NCBI GenBank assembly: GCA_936943315.1
Contig: CAKZJM010000219.1
Span: 1 to 5,242, forward strand
DNA from: an uncultured Methylophilus sp.
GTDB lineage: Bacteria; Pseudomonadota; Gammaproteobacteria; Burkholderiales; Methylophilaceae
Direction of reading: 5' to 3'
Length of the DNA: 5,242 nucleotides
A program made the translations under genes and the position numbers. How positions within the stretch are numbered: the stretch's first letter is position 1; each line of letters starts with the position of its first letter. Of the stretch, positions 1-5,242 are shown piece after piece. Under the pieces are notes generated by a model. It was not told the DNA's origin. It did not search any database and worked only from the letters and a program-made list of their open reading frames with translations.

Positions 1-338
1 GTGAGCGGCAACTGATAGGCCTGGCGCGGGCCTTTTACGGCAAGCCGCGCATTGTGGTGCTGGATGAACCGAATGCCAACCTGGATACAGGCGCTGAGCG
101 CATGCTGCAACAGGCGATTGCCCGCCTCAAGCAGCAAGGCACTACCTTTATTATTGTGAGCCATTTGCAGCATATCCTGACGATTGCCGACCGGATGCTG
201 GTGATGATGCAAGGGCAAATGATCCGCTATGGCAAACCGGCTGAGGTGTTGGCCAGCTTTCAGCAGCCCCCGGCACAAGAGCCGCTCAAAAAACAAACCC
301 TGACCAAACAAAGCCCGGTAAAGGTGGCCCAGCCATGA
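1..338 (+). CDS. Type I secretion ABC transporter ATPase, C-terminal part (5' truncated by the window)
   Basis: This is the C-terminal end of the nucleotide-binding domain of an ABC exporter; the reading frame is already open at the window edge. The first visible residues are the signature motif remnant GERQ followed by LIGLARAF. Next come Walker B with the catalytic Glu (IVVLDEP), a D-loop NANLD and the H-loop histidine in IIVSH. The LDEPNANLD form is typical of the PrtD branch of T1SS ATPases. The last 30 or so residues form a polar tail rich in Lys, Gln and Pro. The stop TGA overlaps the ATG of the next gene (ATGA), which indicates translational coupling. All ATPase motifs visible here look intact, so it is not obviously a degenerate site. 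Membrane domain, Walker A and start lie upstream, so subfamily assignment rests on the C-terminus and on the neighbour being a PrtD-type paralogue. Confidence 0.9.
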   Translation, partial: ERQLIGLARAFYGKPRIVVLDEPNANLDTGAERMLQQAIARLKQQGTTFIIVSHLQHILTIADRMLVMMQGQMIRYGKPAEVLASFQQPPAQEPLKKQTLTKQSPVKVAQP

Positions 339-2053
339 GGGTTTTCCAAACAATTGCCTTGTGGCCACTGGTCAAACCGTTCCGCCAGCAGTTTATCCAT
401 ATGGCCTGGCTGAGCCTGCTCACCAATGTGCTCATGCTGGTGCCCACGCTCTATATGCTGCAACTGTACGACAGGGTGATGATGAGCAAAAACACGCTGA
501 CGCTGGTGGCGATTACCCTGCTCACGGCGGGTTTACTGCTGCTGATGGCAGGTGCCGATTGGTTGCGTAATCTGTATGCGATCAAAACCGGGGTGCAGCT
601 TGACCTGAGTTATGGCAAGCAAGTGTTTTCTGCGGCGTTTAACCCAGCGACCTCGCAGCGGCAGTCACCGGTGCAATCGTTGCAGCAACTGACCACCGTC
701 AGACAGTTTATGACGGGGCAGGGGCTGTTTGCCATGCTGGACCTGCCCTGGAGCGTGGTCTATATCGCCGTGCTGTTTACCTTGCACCCCATGCTGGGGC
801 TGACAGCCGTGCTGTTCTGCCTGATTCAGTCAGGGGTTGCTGTGTGGAACCAGTCTGTGATTTCAGGCCCGGCACAGCAGGCGCAATCGGCCAAGCAAAC
901 CACTGAACACTTTATTCAGCAAAAAATCCGCCATTTGCAAACCAGCCATGTGCTGGGCATGTCGCACACCTTACGCCAGCGCTGGCAGGCCTTGCTGGCA
1001 GATCAATCGGCGGCTGAGCGCACCTGGCTGGCCGCCAGTGACCGCAGCCAGTTTGTCAATAAATGGGTGCGTTATACCATGCAGTCACTCATGCTGGCGG
1101 TGGCTGCCTGGCTAACCATTAAAGGCGAGATCAGTGTGGGCTCCATGGTGGCGTCTAATGTACTGATTGCGCGTGCCTTGCAACCCTTTGATGTGATTGT
1201 GCATAGCTGGCGGCAATGGCTGCACGCCAATGCCGCGGCCAGTGATTTGCAGGCGTTGCTCGCCCAGCATGCGCAGGTTCACACACACCCGGTAGCCACG
1301 CAGCCATTGCAGCGGCCTTACACCTTAGCCCTCAACGCGGCAGGCGTGACGCTGCAATCCCGCCGTCTGTTGCACGCCCTGGATTTAACCATCCCGCCTG
1401 GCCGCCTGTTGTGCATCATGGGCCCGTCCGGCTCGGGTAAAAGCACGCTGGCACGCCTGCTGGTCGGGGCGGTGTTCCCGACACAGGGCAGCTATCAGAT
1501 CAACCAGACGCCCATGCATGCCAGTAATGTCCGTGCCGCCATGACCAGCGTTGGCTATTTGCCGCAACAAGTCTCCTTGCTGGAGGGCACGATTGCCGAA
1601 AATGTGGCCAGGTTTGGCCCGCTCGACAGCCAGCACATTATTGAAGCTTGCCAGCGCGTGGGCTTGCACGAGGCCATCTTACGTTTGCCGCAAGGCTACG
1701 ACACCCGGCTCGATGAACAGGGCTTGCCTTTATCCGGCGGGCAACGCCAATTGCTCGGGCTGGCGCGCGCCATCTATCAAGCGCCTGCCTTGCTGGTGCT
1801 AGATGAACCCAACGCCAGCCTCGATGAGTTTGGCGAGGCCAGGCTGATGCAATTGCTGCAAGCCTTGAAAGAAAAACAGACCACCATTGTGGTGATCTCG
1901 CACCGTTCAGGCGTGCTCAAGGTCACTGATGACTTGCTGGTACTCAAGCGTGGCGAGGTGGTGCATCACGGCCCGCGTGACGCCGGGATTGTTTACCTGA
2001 ATCAACTGAATGCCACTGCCACCAGCATTCCCACGGAGTCTCCATGCACGTAA
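335..2053 (+). CDS. Type I secretion system permease/ATPase, PrtD-type ABC exporter
   Basis: A 572-residue ABC half-transporter that would energise export of an unfolded protein through the MFP and TolC-like channel encoded next. The membrane domain (about residues 20-300) carries stretches typical of T1SS exporters: VPTLYMLQLYDRV near 36-48 and MLDLPWSVVY with FTLHPMLGL near 134-156. Hydrophobic segments lie near 22-40, 55-72, 140-170 and 250-265. The NBD shows Walker A GPSGSGKST (363-371), a Q-loop LPQQ (409-412), signature LSGGQRQ (466-472), Walker B ALLVLDEP with catalytic E491, and H-loop H523. There is no N-terminal C39 peptidase or C39-like domain, so it fits the short PrtD class rather than the HlyB or LapB classes, and the length is normal for that class. 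The ATG at 335 overlaps the upstream stop, with GG-rich sequence (AAGG at 321-324) upstream. It is a second ABC gene directly after another, suggesting a heterodimer. Confidence 0.95.
   Translation: MRVFQTIALWPLVKPFRQQFIHMAWLSLLTNVLMLVPTLYMLQLYDRVMMSKNTLTLVAITLLTAGLLLLMAGADWLRNLYAIKTGVQLDLSYGKQVFSAAFNPATSQRQSPVQSLQQLTTVRQFMTGQGLFAMLDLPWSVVYIAVLFTLHPMLGLTAVLFCLIQSGVAVWNQSVISGPAQQAQSAKQTTEHFIQQKIRHLQTSHVLGMSHTLRQRWQALLADQSAAERTWLAASDRSQFVNKWVRYTMQSLMLAVAAWLTIKGEISVGSMVASNVLIARALQPFDVIVHSWRQWLHANAAASDLQALLAQHAQVHTHPVATQPLQRPYTLALNAAGVTLQSRRLLHALDLTIPPGRLLCIMGPSGSGKSTLARLLVGAVFPTQGSYQINQTPMHASNVRAAMTSVGYLPQQVSLLEGTIAENVARFGPLDSQHIIEACQRVGLHEAILRLPQGYDTRLDEQGLPLSGGQRQLLGLARAIYQAPALLVLDEPNASLDEFGEARLMQLLQALKEKQTTIVVISHRSGVLKVTDDLLVLKRGEVVHHGPRDAGIVYLNQLNATATSIPTESPCT
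2035..2038 (+). promoter_or_regulatory. Ribosome binding site of the membrane fusion protein gene
   Basis: GGAG lies 5 nt before the ATG at 2044, inside the 3' end of the ABC gene. It supports 2044 rather than the in-frame ATG at 2056 as the MFP start, giving a 10-nt gene overlap. Confidence 0.65.
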
Positions 2054-3393
2054 CCATGCCGCAACCTGTTCCTGATAATGTGCACCCGATTGAGTCTTAT
2101 GCGCAGCATACCAGTCCTAACCGTAAAGGGGCGCTGATCTTGCTGGCGGGGATTGTGGGCTTTGTGGTGTGGGCCGCTTATGCGCCGCTGGATGAAGGCG
2201 TGCCAACCGAGGGGCAAGTCAGTGTCGAAAGCAATCACAAGGTGGTGCAGCATTTGAGCGGCGGCATTGTCAGTAGCTTGCTGGTGCATGAAGGCCAGCA
2301 GGTAAAGGCGGGCGATCTGTTATTCAAACTTGACGAGCAGGCCAGCAAGGCGCGCTATGAAGAGGTGCGCCAGCGCTATGCCGGTTTGCGCGCGCAAGAA
2401 GACCGTCTGCGTGCCGAGCAGTTACATCGCCCGGTGATCGACTTTCACCCAGACCTGCTCAAGCTGCAAGGTGACCCGCTGATCCAGCAACAGATGCGCA
2501 ACCAGATGCAATTACTGGCCGCGAGAACCTCAGCCCTGGCGGCTGATATCGCTGGAAAAAAGGAATCGATCGCGGGCTATCAGGCCATGATACAGGGCTA
2601 TCAAGGCATGCTTGCCAGCCAGGAATCTCAGCTGACCCTGCTCGAAGAGCAATTGCAAGGCATCCGCGCCTTGACCGCAGAGGGCTATGCGCCGCGTAAC
2701 CAGCAAAATGACCTGGAGCAGCGGGTGGCCGCTTTGCATGGCGAACGCGCCAATACCCAGGCCAATATGATCCGTACGCAACGCGCCATCCTTGAGTTGC
2801 AGCAGCAGATCAACCAACGCAACCAGTTTGAACAAAAAGAAATGGATGCCGAGATGGCGCAGGTGAAACTGCAAGTCGAAGCCGATGCACAAAAGCTGGT
2901 GGCCTTGCGCGATGAACTCGGCCGTACCGAAATCCGCTCCCCGGCCTCTGGCCAGGTGGTGGGTTTGCAGGTGCATACGGTGGGTGCGGTGATTCAGCCC
3001 GGGCAAAAACTGATGGATATTGTGCCTTCAGGAGAGTCGCTGATTATTGATGCACAAATTCCGCCACACCTGATCGATAAAATCCATGCAGGCCAGGCTG
3101 CCGATGTGCGTTTCTCGACCTTTTCCAACAGTCCGCAATTATTGGCTGAAGGCCGCCTCAAATCTGTTTCCAGTGACTTGCTGACCAAGCCAGCTGCCAC
3201 CCTGGAGGGCAGCCAGAGTTACTACCTGGCGCGGATCATGTTGACCGACAAAGGCATGCAAGCCTTACAGGATAGACAGCTACAGCCAGGGATGCCGGTA
3301 CAGGTGGTGATTAAAACCGGGGAGCGCACGCTGTGGGATTACTGGATGCATCCGTTGAGCAAGCGGTTGGCTGCCTCCATGAAGGAAGAATAA
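2044..3393 (+). CDS. Type I secretion periplasmic adaptor (membrane fusion protein), HlyD/PrtE family
   Basis: A 449-residue adaptor that spans the periplasm between the ABC exporter and the TolC-like channel. It has a short cytoplasmic N-terminus and one membrane anchor (about 29-46). The first half of a lipoyl/barrel-sandwich domain follows at about 57-97, with HLSGGIVSSLLVHEGQQVKAG at its core. A long Gln/Glu/Ala/Leu-rich alpha-helical hairpin covers about 100-295. The second lipoyl half is at about 296-328 (RSPASGQVVGLQVHTVGAV) and the beta-barrel and C-terminal region complete the protein. The segment LQPGMPVQVVIKTGERTLW near 413-431 agrees well with the HlyD-family C-terminal signature. 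Length is normal for the T1SS HlyD family (400-480 residues). It overlaps the ABC gene by 10 nt. Its TAA stop overlaps an ATG (TAATG) in the frame of the TolC-like gene. Family identity is secure, but the substrate is unknown. Confidence 0.95.
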   Translation: MHVTMPQPVPDNVHPIESYAQHTSPNRKGALILLAGIVGFVVWAAYAPLDEGVPTEGQVSVESNHKVVQHLSGGIVSSLLVHEGQQVKAGDLLFKLDEQASKARYEEVRQRYAGLRAQEDRLRAEQLHRPVIDFHPDLLKLQGDPLIQQQMRNQMQLLAARTSALAADIAGKKESIAGYQAMIQGYQGMLASQESQLTLLEEQLQGIRALTAEGYAPRNQQNDLEQRVAALHGERANTQANMIRTQRAILELQQQINQRNQFEQKEMDAEMAQVKLQVEADAQKLVALRDELGRTEIRSPASGQVVGLQVHTVGAVIQPGQKLMDIVPSGESLIIDAQIPPHLIDKIHAGQAADVRFSTFSNSPQLLAEGRLKSVSSDLLTKPAATLEGSQSYYLARIMLTDKGMQALQDRQLQPGMPVQVVIKTGERTLWDYWMHPLSKRLAASMKEE

Positions 3394-3395
3394 TG
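3382..3395 (+). promoter_or_regulatory. Strong Shine-Dalgarno plus ATG overlapping the MFP stop (candidate ancestral tolC start)
   Basis: AAGGA at 3382-3386 is followed after 6 nt by ATG at 3393-3395, which overlaps the MFP stop as TAATG. This ATG is in the same frame as the TolC-like gene, with no stop in between. It is a better initiation context than the ATG at 3606, which has no purine-rich SD within the preceding 15 nt. The other junctions in this operon (ATGA at 335 and a 10-nt overlap at 2044) are also overlapping, so this looks like the original coupled start, now separated from the signal peptide by 213 bp. Confidence 0.55.
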
Positions 3396-3604
3396 GAAAC
3401 ACGTTCTCAGTGGCTGTGCGAGCGAATTGCGGCGTTGCGCGGTACTCGCAATCCTCATGTACAACGACGTACATTGGCTCCGGCCACTACGTTTAACATC
3501 GCTACGCGAGTTAGCCTCCGCCGCAACACTCCGTTAATTGTCCGGTTCCTCCGTTCCGTGCGCCTTGCACTTCATCTCGCTCGCTCACTGATTAAGCGTT
3601 TCCA
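3394..3604 (+). repeat. Nested palindromic repeat element inserted between MFP and tolC-like genes
   Basis: A 211-bp stretch bounded by the perfect 7-bp inverted pair TGGAAAC (3394-3400) and GTTTCCA (3598-3604). Further inverted pairs lie inside: CAGTG (3408-3412) with CACTG (3586-3590); GCGAGCGA (3418-3425) with TCGCTCGC (3577-3584); TTGCGGCG (3427-3434) with CGCCGCAA (3519-3526); ACTCGC (3444-3449) with GCGAGT (3506-3511); and ATGTAC (3457-3462) with GTACAT (3469-3474). The pairs are nested in order, so the whole stretch can fold as one long imperfect hairpin with a 6-nt apical loop (AACGAC). CTCCGTT also occurs twice directly (3529-3535, 3549-3555). It encodes no transposase. It looks like a small non-autonomous palindromic repeat of the REP/MITE type. 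Whether it is dispersed in the genome cannot be seen here. No long target-site duplication is visible; the only flanking direct repeat is ATG. Confidence 0.6.
3457..3474. repeat. Apical inverted repeat of the palindromic element
   Basis: A perfect 6-bp inverted repeat, ATGTAC and GTACAT, with a 6-nt loop AACGAC, forming the innermost hairpin of the nested element. There is no T-run after it, so it is not an intrinsic terminator. It could equally be the apex of a cruciform or a protein-binding palindrome. Confidence 0.6.
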
Positions 3605-3605
3605 G

Positions 3606-4946
3606 ATGCTTAGAAGTTTGTTGAAAGCATGCACCTTCACTGTCCTCTTTGGCTGTGCTTCTGTCTATGCCCTCGAAGACCTGAACAGCTTGTACCAGCT
3701 GGCGGTGAATCACAATGCGGATTACCGTGCCGCGCTGGCTAATACCGAGGCCGAGCGTGAAGAGCTGACCAAGGCCAAGGCCTTGTTTTACCCCAAGGTA
3801 CAGCTGGGGCTGATGCGGGGTCGCGGTGTGACTGACCGCACCACACAAACAAACTTGGGCTCGTTCAACAGCAACTTGGACTATGAGCTGGAGAATTACA
3901 GCTTTAGCATTAAACAGCCTTTGTTCAATAAAGAAACCATGGCTATTTATGGGGGTGCCAAGTCGTATGTCAATGCGCAGGAATCGTTATTGGAACAGGA
4001 AAATGCCAAGTTGATCCTCAAGCTGGTGTCGGTATACCTGGAAACCTTGTATGGGCAAGAGCGGGTGCGGTTGCAGCAAAACAAGGTCGACGCCGTGAGC
4101 CAGCAGTTGCGGCAGGCCGAGCAACGCTATCAGCGCGGCAGCGGTACAGTGGTGGAGGTCAGCGAGGCACAATCTAACCTCGATGTGGCCAAGGCCGAGC
4201 AGATTCAGGCCGAAAATGACCTGCTTTCCAATCAGCAAAGCCTGCACATTCTGACAGGTACGTCGCAACCACTGTCTGCCGAACTGATGGTGGATGGCCT
4301 CACTCATTTCACTGGCGCGGAGTATCCGATTGAGCGTTGGCTGGACCTCGCCAGACAGCATCATCCTGAATTGACCGCAGCCACCCTGGAGGTAGATGTG
4401 GCGAGGAAAGATATCGAAAAGAAACAGGCCGGGCACTACCCCACGCTGGATCTGGTCGGTGTGCGCTCCTATAGCCAGAACGACAGCAATAACACCCTGG
4501 GTTCACGGTTTGACACCACCACTGTCGCCCTGCAAATGAATGTGCCCTTGTTTGCCGGAGGCTATGTCAATGCCAACGTGCGTCAGAGTGCCAGCCGCCT
4601 CACCGCCAGTGAAGAAACCATGACGGCCAAGTCACGCGAGATTGAGTTTAATGTGCGCAAGTATTACCAGAGCTTGCAGGCGCAGCAACAATCCATCTCC
4701 GCTTACCAGCAGGCGGTGCAGTCTGCCAGTGTGGCGCTCGATGGCACACAAAAAGGATTTTTAGCCGGGTTTAAAACCAACCACGAAGTGTTGGATGCCC
4801 AGCAAAAACTGTTTTCTAACCGCCTGTTATTGACCAAGGCCTATTACAGCCTGATCAGTGACTGGGTGAATTTACAGTTTAGTAGTGGGTTGCTGTCGCT
4901 GGAGGCACTCAACCGTGTCAGCCAGGTGTTTGTTTCAAAAAAATAG
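3606..4946 (+). CDS. Type I secretion outer-membrane channel, TolC family
   Basis: A 446-residue outer-membrane efflux protein that would form the trimeric channel and periplasmic tunnel through which the ABC/MFP complex exports its substrate. From Met 3606 there is a clear Sec signal peptide: MLRSLLKA, a hydrophobic core, then CASVYA with predicted cleavage before LEDL (about residue 22/23). The mature part has the two-fold repeat of TolC proteins. The first half contains SLYQLAVNHNADYRAALA (28-45), KQPLFNKETMAIYGGAK (103-119) and RYQRGSGTVVEVSEAQSNL (174-192). The second half contains the equivalent NVPLFAGGYVNANVRQ (312-327) and FLAGFKTNHEVLDAQQKL (385-402). Its size is usual for T1SS TolC proteins. 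I chose 3606 because the signal peptide begins there, but it lacks an SD; TTG at 3621 after AGAAG (3612-3616) is a weak alternative. The frame is open back to 3333, and the ATG at 3393 with a good SD is the rival start. The upstream palindromic element is discussed separately. Confidence 0.92.
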   Translation: MLRSLLKACTFTVLFGCASVYALEDLNSLYQLAVNHNADYRAALANTEAEREELTKAKALFYPKVQLGLMRGRGVTDRTTQTNLGSFNSNLDYELENYSFSIKQPLFNKETMAIYGGAKSYVNAQESLLEQENAKLILKLVSVYLETLYGQERVRLQQNKVDAVSQQLRQAEQRYQRGSGTVVEVSEAQSNLDVAKAEQIQAENDLLSNQQSLHILTGTSQPLSAELMVDGLTHFTGAEYPIERWLDLARQHHPELTAATLEVDVARKDIEKKQAGHYPTLDLVGVRSYSQNDSNNTLGSRFDTTTVALQMNVPLFAGGYVNANVRQSASRLTASEETMTAKSREIEFNVRKYYQSLQAQQQSISAYQQAVQSASVALDGTQKGFLAGFKTNHEVLDAQQKLFSNRLLLTKAYYSLISDWVNLQFSSGLLSLEALNRVSQVFVSKK

Positions 4947-4950
4947 AGGG
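4945..4950 (+). promoter_or_regulatory. Ribosome binding site for gspG
   Basis: AGAGGG overlaps the end of the tolC-like stop codon and lies 8 nt before GTG 4959, a suitable distance. It is 20 nt from ATG 4971, which is too far. It therefore favours the GTG start for gspG and implies coupling with the upstream gene. Confidence 0.5.
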
Positions 4951-4958
4951 TTGAAAAA

Positions 4959-5242
4959 GTGGTCGTGAATATGAAATCAGTGCGTTTACAGTGCAAACAA
5001 GCCGGGTTTACCTTGCTGGAATTGCTGGTGGTGATGGTGATTATCGGCTTGCTGGCCGGGTATGTGGGCCCCAAATATTTTGCCCAGATCGGCAAATCTG
5101 AAACCAAAACCGCTAAAGCGCAGATTGAGGCGTTATCGCGTGCGCTGGATACCTACCGGCTGGATGTCGGCCATTACCCATCGACCGAGCAGGGCCTGGC
5201 CGCATTGAACCGTCAACCGGATAGCGAAGCCAAGTGGCAAGG
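4959..5242 (+). CDS. gspG: Type II secretion system major pseudopilin GspG (3' truncated by the window)
   Basis: This is the N-terminal part of the major pseudopilin, which polymerises into the periplasmic T2SS pseudopilus that pushes folded exoproteins through the secretin. A prepilin leader of 16 residues (12 if starting at ATG 4971) ends QAG, followed by the mature N-terminus FTLLELLVVMVIIGLLAGYV. This gives the prepilin peptidase site G|FTLLE with the conserved Glu at mature position 5 and the long hydrophobic assembly helix. The downstream stretch TYRLDVGHYPSTEQGLAAL is characteristic of GspG rather than type IV pilins or minor pseudopilins. Start choice: GTG 4959 has AGAGGG at good spacing; ATG 4971 is the alternative and has no SD. 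It lies 12 nt after the tolC-like stop, in the same direction and with no terminator between, so it is probably co-transcribed. The C-terminal part is outside the window. Confidence 0.92.
   Translation, partial: MVVNMKSVRLQCKQAGFTLLELLVVMVIIGLLAGYVGPKYFAQIGKSETKTAKAQIEALSRALDTYRLDVGHYPSTEQGLAALNRQPDSEAKWQ

Larger units (their letters stand above)
3393..3605 (+). other. In-frame, Arg-rich 71-codon leader open into the TolC-like gene
   Basis: Translation from the well-formed start at 3393 would read the palindromic element in frame for 71 codons before reaching the Met at 3606, giving a 517-residue product. The segment begins METRSQWLCERIAALR and ends LARSLIKRF followed by Gln. It contains 14 Arg and one Lys against only two Glu, unlike the flanking genes, and resembles no outer-membrane protein N-terminus. 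It would place the signal peptide internally at residues 72-93. I read this as translated repeat DNA rather than a conserved domain. Whether it is made is unknown. Confidence 0.4.

Noticed and set aside
2530..3006. Long minus-strand open frame (158 codons) opposite the MFP coiled coil
   Set aside because: It is a shadow of the plus-strand codon pattern; the plus-strand product is a clear HlyD-family protein and the antisense product has no recognisable features.
3394..3604. Palindromic region as an intrinsic transcription terminator between MFP and tolC
   Set aside because: No U-tract follows any of the stems, and the downstream gene belongs to the same export system, so full termination there is unlikely.
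3394..3604. CRISPR array or tRNA/rRNA gene in the MFP-tolC gap
   Set aside because: There are no regularly spaced direct repeats and no tRNA cloverleaf or rRNA sequence; the structure is a single nested inverted repeat.
3333..3605. The TolC frame stays open back to an ATG at 3333 inside the MFP gene
   Set aside because: Codons 3333-3392 are an out-of-frame reading of the MFP C-terminus and give no signal peptide or homologous sequence; the plausible starts are 3606 or 3393.
3987..4436. Minus-strand open frame (149 codons) opposite the TolC-like gene
   Set aside because: It lies wholly antisense to a well-supported TolC-family gene; the peptide is Leu/His/Gln-rich and shows no domain.
4937..4961. 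A7 run before the tolC TAG stop, with gspG in the same frame, hinting at frameshift or readthrough fusion
   Set aside because: The genes are in the same frame so a frameshift would not join them, readthrough would bury the prepilin leader, and gspG has its own SD; the A-run is just two Lys codons.

Overview
The window holds a compact set of co-directional (+ strand) secretion genes from a Gram-negative bacterium. Moderately GC-rich coding sequence, an inner-membrane/periplasm/outer-membrane type I secretion system (T1SS) and a type II secretion pseudopilin point to a proteobacterium. A betaproteobacterium, possibly a methylotroph of the Methylophilaceae, is my guess from overall sequence flavour and is not proven here.

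Layout: (1) positions 1-338 are the 3' end of an ABC exporter ATPase gene. (2) 335-2053 is a second, complete PrtD-type T1SS ABC permease/ATPase, overlapping the first by ATGA. (3) 2044-3393 is the HlyD/PrtE-type membrane fusion protein (MFP), overlapping the ABC gene by 10 nt. (4) 3394-3604 is a roughly 210-bp element with nested imperfect inverted repeats. (5) 3606-4946 is a TolC-family outer-membrane channel. (6) 4959 to the window end is the 5' part of gspG, the major pseudopilin of a type II secretion system (T2SS), starting only 12 nt after the tolC-like stop.

The two ABC proteins, the MFP and the TolC-like protein together form a complete one-step export channel from cytoplasm to exterior. 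Two adjacent ABC genes suggest a heterodimeric exporter. No substrate gene (RTX protein, adhesin, protease) lies in the window. No promoter or intrinsic terminator is evident, and the overlaps and 12-nt gap imply one transcription unit that runs from the T1SS genes into gspG.

The most unusual point is the palindromic element. It lies exactly between a well-formed translation start (AAGGA, 6-nt spacer, ATG overlapping the MFP stop as TAATG) and the signal peptide of the TolC-like protein, and it is open in the tolC frame. Removing 213 bp (3393-3605) would restore a tight TAATG gene overlap like the others in this operon. This suggests insertion of a small palindromic repeat into or beside the tolC start codon, leaving either an SD-less internal start at 3606 or a 71-residue Arg-rich N-terminal extension.
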